Positions 16,397 to 24,641 of a stretch of DNA of 64,000 nucleotides are shown here, in pieces. Positions within the stretch are counted from its first letter, which is position 1. Every line of letters starts with the position of its first letter. The translations under genes were made by a program, and so were the position numbers. The stretch is from Streptomyces sp. OfavH-34-F (GTDB taxonomy: Bacteria > Actinomycetota > Actinomycetes > Streptomycetales > Streptomycetaceae). Below the pieces are notes generated by a model. That model did not search any database, was not told the origin of the DNA, and saw only the letters and a list, made by a program, of their open reading frames with translations. Location of the stretch: contig NZ_JAKRGC010000001.1 in assembly GCF_022347745.1 (NCBI RefSeq), positions 1-64,000 on the forward strand. Direction: 5' to 3'.

Positions 16397-16816
16397 ATGT
16401 CGTACATAGCCGCCCCCGCGTCCGCTCTCGCTCCGGGATACCCCGTCAGCTTCCAGGTGTACGGCGATCACCCCGTCCAGGACCACATCGCCGAGGGAAC
16501 GGTCACAGCGACTCAGAGGACCGCGTTCATGACGATCGAAGTGGCACTGGACAACGGCCGCACCTACCGGCTGCCCGTCACCCGCAAGGTGCGCGTGTAC
16601 GCCGCCTTCCTCAAGGGCGGGTACGCCAGCGAGGTCGCGAATGCCGGCCCTGCCGCCGACTGGCTCGCCGATGCAGCGCAGATCTGGACGGAGAGCCTGA
16701 CCGAGCAGCTGACGGCGCAGCTGAAGTCCAATAGTGAGACATTCTTCGCCTCCTACTGGTCCGGCCGTGACGCGTTCATCGCAGCAGTGCGAGCCGCCCG
16801 GCACCGCGCTGCGTGA
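16397..16816 (+). CDS. Hypothetical plasmid protein
   Basis: A 139-residue protein from ATG 16397 (AGGAG at 16388-16392). It starts with a small beta-rich part (GYPVSFQVYGDHPVQDHIAE, FMTIEVALDNGRTYRLPV) and ends in a long helix. No family is recognised. It is the first gene after promoter copy 3. A GTGA overlap at its end could start a further frame at 16813, but that stretch looks non-coding up to 16969. Confidence 0.65.
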   Translation: MSYIAAPASALAPGYPVSFQVYGDHPVQDHIAEGTVTATQRTAFMTIEVALDNGRTYRLPVTRKVRVYAAFLKGGYASEVANAGPAADWLADAAQIWTESLTEQLTAQLKSNSETFFASYWSGRDAFIAAVRAARHRAA

Positions 16817-16968
16817 ACGACACCCCGTACGACCCAGAACAGCACTTCGCAGACCTCGCTCTCTGCCGGAGCCCCGGGCGCGCCCGGGCCGCCGCGCGGG
16901 CCCGCTGCGCCCTCGCTCGCCACACGCCTTCCAAGATCGGCCCCCGACTCCCGACCAGGAGCGCAACC

Positions 16969-17442
16969 ATGCACAAGACCTTGCCCGACGCCGACCGTGC
17001 CGCTCAGGACGCCGTGCTCCGCGCCGCCGGGGAGGACCTGAAGCGCGCGTTCGGCGCCGTGGCGTCCGCAACCCTTCCCCCGGAGCTTGCCGCCGAGCTG
17101 CGCGCGGTCTTCCCCGCCGCCCGGCGAGGCCCCGCCCATAACGTGTTCCCCCACGTTCCGGCCGAGCTGCGTACCGTTCTCCAAGACGCCCTGGTCGAGT
17201 TCTTCGAGGACAGCGCGGTGCACGCGATGCCCAGCGCGGTCACGATCATCGTGACCAACGGCTACAACGACGGTCCGGCGTGGAACACCTACGGGGCGAC
17301 GCTCCACTACGGTCCCGACGTCACCGTCGAGGCCCCCGGCTTCGAGCGGACGTTCGTGGCGGACGCCCTGGTCGAGATCAGCGACGACGAACAGCCCTAC
17401 GGCACTCCCTGTCCCGTCCTGTTCGTCCCGCTGCCCGCCTGA
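16969..17442 (+). CDS. Hypothetical plasmid protein
   Basis: A 157-residue acidic protein. ATG 16969 has AGGAG seven bases upstream and is preferred to GTG 16813, whose extra 52 residues are low-complexity Arg/Ala. It has an N-terminal helical half and a beta-rich C-terminal half (SAVTIIVTNGYNDGPAWNTY, LHYGPDVTVEAPGFE). Function is unknown. It belongs to the small-gene group behind promoter copy 3. Confidence 0.65.
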   Translation: MHKTLPDADRAAQDAVLRAAGEDLKRAFGAVASATLPPELAAELRAVFPAARRGPAHNVFPHVPAELRTVLQDALVEFFEDSAVHAMPSAVTIIVTNGYNDGPAWNTYGATLHYGPDVTVEAPGFERTFVADALVEISDDEQPYGTPCPVLFVPLPA

Positions 17443-17492
17443 CGCGACCGCCCCGCCCGGCCCAACCCTTATGCAAAGCGAAGGACCATTCA

Positions 17493-17915
17493 GTGCAACG
17501 TGACAAGTACGAGCAGCTGTTGAGCACTCGAAACGAGCGGCGCACGCTCAGCGTGCACGAGATTCACGGGCCCGAGCGCACGCTGGCCTACGGCTTCACC
17601 TCAGACAAGGGCACCTGGCACTGCTATCTCGACGGGGCGAACATCCACGTCCTCGTCTACAGGAGGTCCACGAACAGCGTAGTGAGTCACCTGGCGAGCC
17701 CTACATGGAACGTGGCCGAACTCGCACCCGACAAGCGCGTCTACCCTGAGAGCGTTGACGCCGAATTCGCCCGCCTGCTCCTGGAACGCGGGCAGGACCT
17801 CCCCTACACGCGATTCGATGACAAGCGCCACGCCCCTGTCGCCGAACTGACCTTCCACGGTGCGGTCTACGACCCCGACACCGCGGCACTCGTTCAGGCC
17901 GACCCGTACGCCTGA
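17493..17915 (+). CDS. Hypothetical plasmid protein
   Basis: A 140-residue protein starting at GTG 17493 with AAGGA before it. It is a mixed alpha/beta protein with YGFTSDKGTWHCYLDGANIH and a C-terminal FDDKRHAPVAELTFHGAVYD. I know no family for it. It is followed by a perfect hairpin (17945-17969), which should end this unit. Confidence 0.65.
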   Translation: MQRDKYEQLLSTRNERRTLSVHEIHGPERTLAYGFTSDKGTWHCYLDGANIHVLVYRRSTNSVVSHLASPTWNVAELAPDKRVYPESVDAEFARLLLERGQDLPYTRFDDKRHAPVAELTFHGAVYDPDTAALVQADPYA

Positions 17916-17944
17916 CGCGAGCGCGACCAGCCACCCGCCCGTCA

Positions 17945-17969
17945 AGCGGCCCGGCCCCGCCGGGCCGCT
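17945..17969 (+). terminator. Hairpin terminator
   Basis: AGCGGCCCGGC and its reverse complement with a 3-base loop, between the genes ending at 17915 and starting at 17987. Confidence 0.6.
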
Positions 17970-17986
17970 CTCCCCGCAGGAACGAG

Positions 17987-18181
17987 ATGTCCACCCTTCT
18001 GATCGGCCGCTGGCTCGGCGATACGTTCACCAATTCCCTCCACGTCACGGCCGGCGACCAGGACTCCATCGAGGCCGCCGTACGAAACGCCCCCGGTGCT
18101 GGGACAGGTTGGGCGTGCGAGTTCGACGTAGACACCCACCAGCGCGCAGTTCAGCGCCTACGAGGAGTTCGTCCGCGCTGA
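17987..18181 (+). pseudogene. Small hypothetical gene, probably frameshifted
   Basis: ATG 17987 follows AGGAACG and gives a convincing start (STLLIGRWLGDTFTNSLHVT) up to CEFDVDT near 18135. After that the frame ends in an Arg-rich tail at 18181, while a natural continuation (AQFSAYEEFVRAEDGCLVDA) reads in another frame to about 18230. One base has probably been lost or gained between 18129 and 18150. Function is unknown. Confidence 0.45.
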
Positions 18182-18305
18182 GGACGGCTGCCTCGTGGAC
18201 GCCGCAGAAGGCTACGAGCCCACCACTGCCCCACCCGCCACCGGGCGTCCGACCTGCTCGGCGCCGGCGGATCAGCCACGGGCGGACAGCCCGAGAGGAG
18301 TGCAC

Positions 18306-18581
18306 ATGCAGGGAGACGTGATCGTCTTCATCGTCTCCAGGAACGGGGGGCCGGCATATCGACGGGTGCTGTGGCGCATGAGCGAGGCTGATGCCCGCAA
18401 GATCTGCTCCGATCCCCGCACCTCGGGCCGCAACCACATGCTCTGCTGGACCGCTCAGCACATTGACGACCCCGAGGTGACCCGCTACGTGCGCGATACG
18501 GGCGCGTACGCCCAGGTCCTGGCCGACCATCACGTCACCGTCCTGCGCTGCCTCGCCGACACCGAGCGGTCCGCACGGTAG
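18306..18581 (+). CDS. Small hypothetical protein
   Basis: A 91-residue protein from ATG 18306, after GAGAGGAG. It begins with a beta strand (GDVIVFIVSRNGGPAYRRVL) and contains SEADARKICSDPRTSGRNHM and CWTAQHIDD. It is a conserved-looking small plasmid protein of unknown role. It follows the frameshifted gene at 17987 closely. Confidence 0.6.
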   Translation: MQGDVIVFIVSRNGGPAYRRVLWRMSEADARKICSDPRTSGRNHMLCWTAQHIDDPEVTRYVRDTGAYAQVLADHHVTVLRCLADTERSAR

Positions 18582-18775
18582 CTCCCGCGCGCCAACACGA
18601 CCGGGGCGCGCAGCACCCGGCTGCCGGGGGCATCGGTTCTCGTACGGGCATCGGCCGGACCACTCGGTGACCCACCGCCCGGCGCTGGGGGTGCCCCGGG
18701 AGACAGCCCGCCGGCGCGCCTTGCGCCGCGGGTGGTCACCACTGTAGGAATCCGTGCGAGATCACCGAAGCGGGC

Positions 18776-19174
18776 GTGGACGCGGCGAATGCCGACGCCC
18801 TTGCGGCAGCATGGACCCGCAGTGCAGCCTCACTGCGGGACCTCGCCGCCAAGTACCACCCCCGTTTCCGCTCGGTCGTCCGCATGCACCGGCGGGCCGT
18901 AACGCTCAACCACTGCGCTCGCGACCTCCTTGAGGTCTCGGCCACAGCCGACGGCCCGCACCAACTGGCCATGAACGAACTCGCGACAACCTGGCAGTCT
19001 CGCGCCGCATGGTTGCGAAACCTCGCGGACAGCTACCGCCCTGACCTGGAGGAACCCGCTCTCATGCGCCGCGAGGGTGCTCGACACATGCGCCCAGATC
19101 CTCCTCCACTTGCTTCGCGTCTGGGAGTGAGCGGCCTTCTGGCACCAGCGGCCAGGGTCCGGCCAAGCCGCTGA
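18776..19174 (+). CDS. Hypothetical helical protein
   Basis: A 132-residue, mostly helical protein from GTG 18776. Two similar halves (AWTRSAASLRDLAAKYHP and WQSRAAWLRNLADSYRPD) suggest an internal repeat. After about residue 100 the sequence turns Pro/Arg-rich, while another frame gives a better helix (RVLDTCAQILLHLLRVWE) ending near 19130. The true C-terminus may therefore be in that frame. No family is recognised. Confidence 0.45.
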   Translation: MDAANADALAAAWTRSAASLRDLAAKYHPRFRSVVRMHRRAVTLNHCARDLLEVSATADGPHQLAMNELATTWQSRAAWLRNLADSYRPDLEEPALMRREGARHMRPDPPPLASRLGVSGLLAPAARVRPSR

Positions 19175-19182
19175 CCTGCGCA

Positions 19183-19224
19183 CTATCAAGTAGGTGGCCG
19201 CCGCTATCAAGTGCACTATCAAGT
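19183..19224 (+). repeat. Three direct CTATCAAGT repeats
   Basis: CTATCAAGT occurs at 19183-19191, 19204-19212 and 19216-19224, twice preceded by CA or GCA and followed by GG. The array lies upstream of promoter copy 4 and the ligase gene. It looks like a set of protein-binding sites or small iterons. Confidence 0.55.
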
Positions 19225-19298
19225 GGGCCGACACGCTCTCATTTCCGGCCGCTCCCTACAACCACACACCGGAGCGAAGATGACAGTCAGCCCACACA

Positions 19299-19327
19299 TT
19301 GCTTAATACTATGGCTCTGTGTATTAT
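19299..19327 (+). promoter_or_regulatory. Recurrent plasmid promoter, copy 4 (ligA)
   Basis: TTGCTT 19299-19304, 17-bp spacer beginning AATACTATG, TATTAT 19322-19327. The -10 is closer to consensus than in the other copies and the right half of the spacer differs. It lies 137 bases before the ligase start. Confidence 0.7.
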
Positions 19328-19463
19328 CCAGACGTCGGTCGGTTCCGAAGTGCCAACTTCTCGGCCCTTGACACCGACGTCATCCCATCCGGACATCGCG
19401 CTGCGGTGCCGTGCACCGAACGAGCGGCGGCGGCGCCGCCATCAGCCAGAAGGATCAAGAATC

Positions 19464-21536
19464 ATGCCGAGCCCTTCCCCCGTACTCCTGCCTGACCGCA
19501 GCGCCTACCTCCTCGCCGTCGAAGAGGCGCGGAACGCTGCCGCCGCCTACTACGGAGGCGGTGACTCGCCGCTGGACGACGCGACGTTCGACCGCCTCGT
19601 GAGCGACATCGCGGCGTACGAGCAGCAGCATCCCGACCACCTCTCCGCGGACTCGCCCACCGGCAAGGTGGCCGCCGGGGCGCTGACGGAGGGCATGGTC
19701 GTGCACGCGACGCCGATGCTTTCCCTCGGCAACGTCTACGACGCCGAGGAGCTGGCCGGGTGGGCGAAGTCCCTGGGCAAGCGCCTGGGGGCGTCACCGC
19801 GAGGTCTGCACGCCAGCCCGAAGATGGACGGCCTTGCCATCGCGGCGCACTACCGCGACGGCAAGCTCGTCCGGCTCGTCACCCGGGGCACCGGCACGAC
19901 CGGAGACGACGTCTCCCACGCCATCGGCACGATCGACGGCCTGCCGGCCGAACTGAGCACGCCGGTCTCGGTCGAGGTCCGGGGTGAGGTCGTCCTTCTC
20001 CAGTCCCGCTTCGAGGAGGCCAACCGCATCCGCACTACCCACGGTGGCGCACCGTTCTCCAGCCCCCGCAACGCCGCCTCCGGCTCACTGCGTGCGACCG
20101 GGCGGGACTACGTCATCCCGCTCTCCTTCTACGGCTACGGTCTGCTGTCCACCACGGACGACCGGCCCGACCGGCCGATCCGGGAGGCGATGACGCACAC
20201 CGATCTGATGAAGGAGCTGGGCAGCCTCGGGATCCAGACGGCGGGCGACACCCCCGTCGGCACGCTGACCTCCCCGCTGCTGAAGGACGTCCAGGCGTAC
20301 GTCGAGAAGGTTGCCGATCAGCGGTCAGCCCTGGACGTCGGGATCGACGGCGTCGTCATCAAGGCCGACCACCCCGGCGACCAGGCTGCCGCAGGCTCCA
20401 ACTCCCGCGCGCCGCTGTGGGCGATCGCGTACAAGCTGCCCTCCCTGGAGGTCACTTCGACGCTGACCGCCGCCACCTGGACGACGGGGCGCACCGGCAA
20501 TCTCGCTCCCCGGGGGGAGGTGCTGCCGGTCGATATCGAAGGCGTGAGCGTGCAGTTCGCGACGCTCCACAACCCCAGCATGATCACCAAGCTGGGACTG
20601 CGCATCGGCGACCGCGTCGTAGTCCGCAGGGCCGGCGACGTCATCCCGCAGATCCTCGGCCCCGTGGTGTCCGCCCGCACGGGTGAGGAGAAGCCGATCG
20701 AGCTGCCCACCCTCTGCCCGAACTGCGCGGGTGAGATCGACACGAGCCAGGAGCGCTGGCGGTGCCTGAAGGGTCGCGGGTGCAACCTCCCCGCGTCCAT
20801 CACGTACGCGGTACAGCGCGACGTCCTCCACATCGAAGGCATCGGACCGAAGATCGTCGCACGGCTGGTGGAACAGGAAGCGGTCCAGGACGTCGCTGAC
20901 CTGTTCACTCTCACCCGGGGCCAGCTCATCGAGGCGACCGGCAGCGAGAAGACGGCCGCCAAGCTCCTGGAGCGCATCGAGACAGCGAAGCAGCAGCCCC
21001 TCTCCCGCGTCTTCTGCGCGCTGGGGGTCCGGGGAACGGGGCGCAGCATGTCGCGGCGGCTCGCCGCCCACTTCGGCAGTATGGCGGCCATCCAGGCGGC
21101 GTCGGCCGCCGAGCTGTGCCAGGTCGAGGGAATTGGTGCGGAGAAGTCGGCCCTAGTGATCGGCGAGCTGGCCGAGCTGGAGCCGGTGATCGCCAAGCTC
21201 GGCGCAGCGGGCGTCAACCTGACCGAGCCGGACAGGAACATCCCGGCAGCCGCGGCCGTCGCCCCCGGCTCGGCCGGGGACACGACACCGCCACTGGCGG
21301 GACTGACTGTCGTCGCCACAGGCGCGATGACCGGGCGCCTGGAGACCCTGTCGCGCTCCGGGATGAACGAACTGATCGAGCGGGCGGGCGGGCGTGCAGG
21401 GTCCAGCGTCTCCAAGAGCACGAGCCTGGTGGTCGCCGGGGAGAAGGCCGGCTCGAAGAAGGCAAAAGCGGAAGCACTGGGGGTGAGCGTCATCGGCCCC
21501 GACAAGTTCGCCGAGATGATCAGCGCCTACCTGTGA
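19464..21536 (+). CDS. ligA: NAD-dependent DNA ligase
   Basis: A 690-residue ligase that seals nicks in duplex DNA using NAD+. The start is ATG 19464, after AGAAGGA. Order of domains: Ia domain (YYGGGDSPLDDATFDRLV), adenylation domain with SPKMDG (Lys120 nucleophile), OB fold (APRGEVLPVDIEGVSVQFAT, then RIGDRVVVRRAGDVIPQI), four-cysteine zinc finger (CPNCAGEI ... RCLKGRGC), helix-hairpin-helix repeats (IEGIGPKI, VEGIGAEKS) and a C-terminal BRCT (LTVVATGAMTGRLETLSR). It has the full length of bacterial LigA. A plasmid copy is additional to the essential chromosomal ligase. It may support replication or end processing of the linear plasmid. It follows its own copy of the recurrent promoter. Confidence 0.95.
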   Translation: MPSPSPVLLPDRSAYLLAVEEARNAAAAYYGGGDSPLDDATFDRLVSDIAAYEQQHPDHLSADSPTGKVAAGALTEGMVVHATPMLSLGNVYDAEELAGWAKSLGKRLGASPRGLHASPKMDGLAIAAHYRDGKLVRLVTRGTGTTGDDVSHAIGTIDGLPAELSTPVSVEVRGEVVLLQSRFEEANRIRTTHGGAPFSSPRNAASGSLRATGRDYVIPLSFYGYGLLSTTDDRPDRPIREAMTHTDLMKELGSLGIQTAGDTPVGTLTSPLLKDVQAYVEKVADQRSALDVGIDGVVIKADHPGDQAAAGSNSRAPLWAIAYKLPSLEVTSTLTAATWTTGRTGNLAPRGEVLPVDIEGVSVQFATLHNPSMITKLGLRIGDRVVVRRAGDVIPQILGPVVSARTGEEKPIELPTLCPNCAGEIDTSQERWRCLKGRGCNLPASITYAVQRDVLHIEGIGPKIVARLVEQEAVQDVADLFTLTRGQLIEATGSEKTAAKLLERIETAKQQPLSRVFCALGVRGTGRSMSRRLAAHFGSMAAIQAASAAELCQVEGIGAEKSALVIGELAELEPVIAKLGAAGVNLTEPDRNIPAAAAVAPGSAGDTTPPLAGLTVVATGAMTGRLETLSRSGMNELIERAGGRAGSSVSKSTSLVVAGEKAGSKKAKAEALGVSVIGPDKFAEMISAYL

Positions 21537-21614
21537 CCGACTGCGGGCGGGGCCGGGGCAGACGCACCCGGCCCGCCCGCCGGCTTCCGCCCGCCGCTCA
21601 CCACGGAGATCCCA

Positions 21615-21992
21615 GTGAAGAAGACCTCGATCGGCACGGCCCGCCACCTGCACCCGCCGGGGACGTCCGGAGAGCTGTGCCGTCAGCACAACCGCGCGGC
21701 GCTCGCGACGGCGGTGGCTGCCATCGCCCGCCGGCGAGGGCTGGACGCCGAGGCAGGCGACGACCAGCTCGCACAGTGCGCGGAGACGGCCAAGGGCGCG
21801 CCGTTGAAGTCGCCCCTGTCCGCCGACACCCTGGCCGCCATCCGCTGCGCCCTGGCCCCGCCGCTGGACAGCAGCACCAGCGCGGCAGTGATCGCGGCGG
21901 CGGTCTTCTCGGCCCTTCCCGACCGGCCGCTGCGCGTCGTCGCGGACGACGGGCAGGAGTTCTTCCTCGTGCCGATCCCCGCCACCCCCTAA
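21615..21992 (+). CDS. Hypothetical protein downstream of ligA
   Basis: A 125-residue protein starting at GTG 21615 with GGAG upstream. Apart from a basic first 20 residues it is Ala-rich and helical, ending with a short beta hairpin (RPLRVVADDGQEFFLVPIP). No domain is recognised. It probably shares the ligA transcript. Promoter copy 5 begins three bases after its stop. Confidence 0.6.
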   Translation: MKKTSIGTARHLHPPGTSGELCRQHNRAALATAVAAIARRRGLDAEAGDDQLAQCAETAKGAPLKSPLSADTLAAIRCALAPPLDSSTSAAVIAAAVFSALPDRPLRVVADDGQEFFLVPIPATP

Positions 21993-21994
21993 CA

Positions 21995-22023
21995 TTGCTT
22001 AATTCTATGAGTTCGCCTATGGT
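21995..22023 (+). promoter_or_regulatory. Recurrent plasmid promoter, copy 5
   Basis: TTGCTT 21995-22000, 17-bp spacer with CTATGAGTT, TATGGT 22018-22023. Spacer and flanks nearly match copy 3. The gene at 22118 follows. Confidence 0.75.
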
Positions 22024-22117
22024 TGAGGCATAGCCGGTGCGGCGCATCCGCCCGGCGGCCCCAGGCCGCCGCCCACCGGCTGGACCTCCGGTGAACCGTC
22101 CGAGGAACAGGGAAGCC

Positions 22118-23263
22118 ATGATGAACAGCCGTCATTCACGTGCTCTGAAGAGCCGCGACATCAGTGAGACCTTCGTCGAGGAACTGACCAGCCGCGAAAG
22201 CGATCTGCGCCGCAACCACCTGTGGCTGGCCCCGAAGCTCGACCAGCTTTCCACCGGACGGCCCGTCACCCTGAGGCACACCCCGCCCCCCGGCCTGACC
22301 GTCGCGGAACAAGCCGACCTGATCGACATCGCAAGCCACGTCGGGATCTACCGCATGTGGGCCCGGCGCGGCCGAGTGACCTACGACCTCAACGAACACC
22401 TGGCCGCCGAGCTGTACCGCTCGACCTCGGACACCCTGCCCGGAAGCATCTTCAGCCACCTCCCCCACATCAACCCGCTGATCGTGCTCCCGGACCCCTG
22501 GCCGGTGCGCTACAAGGGGTCGGACGGCCTGGTGCGCGGCTTCTACCTCTACGGTTACAACCAGGTGCCCGAGCAGCAGACCTACACCGACGAGGACATC
22601 GAAGGTCTCGGCCTGCTCTTCGTGATCGATCTCCTCGACGAGGAGACGTGGGAGGTACGCGGGCAGACCCACATACGCATGAACATCCCCACCGGTCTGG
22701 AGAAGTTCACCGTGGCCCAGGCCGTGGACTTCGCGGCCGCCAGGGCGGAGGCTCACTGGAGCCGGGCGCGGGACAAGCGCGCCGCGTACGCACTGTTCGA
22801 GGAACTTCTCCGTCCGGCCCTGAGCGTCCTGATCTATCTCTGCTGCGACAACCGGGACTTGGCGGAGCCGCCCGTCGTCAAGCCGTCAAAGGCGAAGAAG
22901 AGGCGCAGGCCCGTCGCCAAGAACCGCGACCCGTTCTTCGTCGAGGTCGGATGGCGGGTCGGTCCCGCGCTGCACGCGGCGCGCAGGGTGGCAGGCCGCA
23001 TCCAGGAGGGCGACGGCATCCCCTCCGGTGTCCAGCAGGCACCCCACCAGCGGTGCGGCCACTTCCGCCGGTTCCGCATCGGCCGGGCACGCCAGGGTGT
23101 GACCACCCGCTGGGTGATGCCCTACTGGGTCCGCCTGGAGTTGCTCGCCGACGACACGGACCCGATCACCACCGTGGTCCCCGTGGACGAGCAGCGCCAC
23201 GACCCGCTGCGCAGACGCGGGCTGAAGAACCGCCGCCGCCCGGAAGCCGGACTCGCGGCCTGA
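22118..23263 (+). CDS. Possible AcrVA2-like plasmid protein
   Basis: A 381-residue cytosolic protein from ATG 22118 (AGGAACAGG upstream). The N-terminal two thirds are alpha/beta (LTVAEQADLIDIASHVGIYR, FVIDLLDEETWEVRGQTHIR, LSVLIYLCCDN). The C-terminal part has a basic linker (KPSKAKKRRRPVAKNRD), then VGWRVGPALHAARR, HQRCGHFRRFRIGRA and TTRWVMPYWVR. That last His/Arg-Gly-His pattern with a Trp-rich end resembles the C-terminus of AcrVA2-type proteins, widespread on plasmids and phages, one of which blocks Cas12a production. The link rests on motif memory only. It stands alone between its own promoter and a terminator. Confidence 0.5.
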   Translation: MMNSRHSRALKSRDISETFVEELTSRESDLRRNHLWLAPKLDQLSTGRPVTLRHTPPPGLTVAEQADLIDIASHVGIYRMWARRGRVTYDLNEHLAAELYRSTSDTLPGSIFSHLPHINPLIVLPDPWPVRYKGSDGLVRGFYLYGYNQVPEQQTYTDEDIEGLGLLFVIDLLDEETWEVRGQTHIRMNIPTGLEKFTVAQAVDFAAARAEAHWSRARDKRAAYALFEELLRPALSVLIYLCCDNRDLAEPPVVKPSKAKKRRRPVAKNRDPFFVEVGWRVGPALHAARRVAGRIQEGDGIPSGVQQAPHQRCGHFRRFRIGRARQGVTTRWVMPYWVRLELLADDTDPITTVVPVDEQRHDPLRRRGLKNRRRPEAGLAA

Positions 23264-23275
23264 TCGTCTGACCCG

Positions 23276-23306
23276 GGGGTCGGGCCGACAGCCTCGGCCC
23301 GACCCC
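23276..23306 (+). terminator. Hairpin terminator
   Basis: A 13-bp perfect inverted repeat (GGGGTCGGGCCGA) with a 5-base loop, directly after the gene ending at 23263. Confidence 0.75.
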
Positions 23307-23346
23307 GTCCCACCGCACAGCCACTCAACGTCATCGGGAGGACACC

Positions 23347-23814
23347 ATGTCCGAAAGCTCACCACTGCAGATGTTCGTCTACTCCGTCCACGAGAGTGAG
23401 GCCAAGGCCGTCCTGGAGGTAATGAAGGAGGAGGACTTGGACCTTGGATCAAGCACCCACGGGCTGGTCCTCGGCCGGCGCTACGGCATCGACGAGACGC
23501 CGCTCAGCGGTGCATACGACCTTTCGACGGCTCTCCTCCAGCGGGCGCCCAGCGCCGTCTTCAAGCTGTGGCAGCACCCGGTAGGCGAGGATGACGGGCG
23601 CTTCGTCGCGCACGTCCCCGGAGTCGGCACCTTCGGGGCCGGCTGTGACTCCGAGGGCACACCCCGTATCTCCGTGCCGGAACTCATCAGCCAGCTCGCG
23701 GACGCGCCCGAAGAAATGACTGTCCGCGAGTGGCTGGCCGGTCCCGGCACGAAGGCCCTCGGCACAGCGGTCCTGAGTGCGCTGGCGTCGTACGAGGAGG
23801 CGCACCCGTCGTGA
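23347..23814 (+). CDS. Hypothetical protein
   Basis: A 155-residue acidic protein from ATG 23347 (GGGAGG upstream). It has SVHESEAKAVLEVMKEEDLD at the N-terminus and RFVAHVPGVGTFGAGCDSEG in the middle. I do not know the family. It heads a three-gene set with GTGA overlaps (23811 and 24029), which implies coordinated translation. Confidence 0.65.
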   Translation: MSESSPLQMFVYSVHESEAKAVLEVMKEEDLDLGSSTHGLVLGRRYGIDETPLSGAYDLSTALLQRAPSAVFKLWQHPVGEDDGRFVAHVPGVGTFGAGCDSEGTPRISVPELISQLADAPEEMTVREWLAGPGTKALGTAVLSALASYEEAHPS

Positions 23815-24032
23815 CCGTCAACGACACCATCCAAACCGCGCGGCGAGAACCCGTCTGGGACGACTATCCGCTGCTCGGTCCCGACGACGCCGCCAAGCAG
23901 GACCTCGAACTCGTCCACACACAGTGCGGCGAGCGGCTCTGCGATGCCGAACACGGCGATCTGCTCCCCACGCTCGCCAGCATGGTCACCGACCACGACG
24001 CAACGTGCGCGAAGAGCCGGAGCGCACAGTGA
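23811..24032 (+). CDS. Small hypothetical protein
   Basis: A 73-residue acidic protein starting at GTG 23811 inside the preceding stop. It contains CGERLCDAEHGD and a late single Cys, a possible metal site. Function is unknown. It also overlaps the next gene by four bases. Confidence 0.55.
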   Translation: MTVNDTIQTARREPVWDDYPLLGPDDAAKQDLELVHTQCGERLCDAEHGDLLPTLASMVTDHDATCAKSRSAQ

Positions 24033-24544
24033 CCAGCGCTGCCCAGCGAAAACTCCGGCCGAAGCCCTGGGAGGCGGCAGGATTCCAGAACCTCCTCCGC
24101 GCCTGCCTCAGCCATGACGGCGCCGACGAGGGGCCGGTGGCGACCTTCGAAGAGTCCGGCTGCACGCACAGCCGGTACGGGCTGCGGCTGACACTGCCCA
24201 CCGGGGTTCAGGTCTACCTCCAGATCGTGGCCGGCCAGCCACCGGACGAACGCCGTCCCGCGCAGGGTGCTCCGCCGCTCCGGCAGCGCTCGGCACCGCT
24301 GCCGACCACGGGCAGTACGGCGCTGGCCGCCGTCGAACTGCACCTCATCGACGCCCTGACCGCGCGCCAGGACCCCCTCGTCCAGGCGGTAACGCCGCTC
24401 AGCTCGTCGAACGGCTCGATCCCGTACGGGTTGCGTGTCGCCTTCCACAGCGGCGCGTACGTCTTCTGCTACGTCGCACTCCTCGTCCCCGCCGGCTGGA
24501 CCCGGCCGCTCGGCGGCCTGTTCCCCGAGCTGAGCCATGTCTGA
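24029..24544 (+). CDS. Hypothetical protein
   Basis: A 171-residue protein from GTG 24029, the last of the coupled three-gene set. It seems to contain two related beta-rich segments (SRYGLRLTLPTGVQVYLQIV and IPYGLRVAFHSGAYVFCYVA) separated by a Pro/Gln-rich linker, suggesting an internal duplication. No known domain. Confidence 0.6.
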   Translation: MTSAAQRKLRPKPWEAAGFQNLLRACLSHDGADEGPVATFEESGCTHSRYGLRLTLPTGVQVYLQIVAGQPPDERRPAQGAPPLRQRSAPLPTTGSTALAAVELHLIDALTARQDPLVQAVTPLSSSNGSIPYGLRVAFHSGAYVFCYVALLVPAGWTRPLGGLFPELSHV

Positions 24545-24641
24545 ACCCGCCCCCGATCCACGTCACCGAGCGGCCAGAAGCTGTTTTGGCATGATCCCCG
24601 TGCAGAGGCGCGAACCCGCGCCGTGACCAAGGGGAAGAGCC

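Noticed and set aside
19299-19463. Upstream TTG start for the ligase
   Set aside because: The TTG at 19299 is the -35 box of the recurrent promoter. ATG 19464 has a good ribosome site and begins the conserved ligase sequence.
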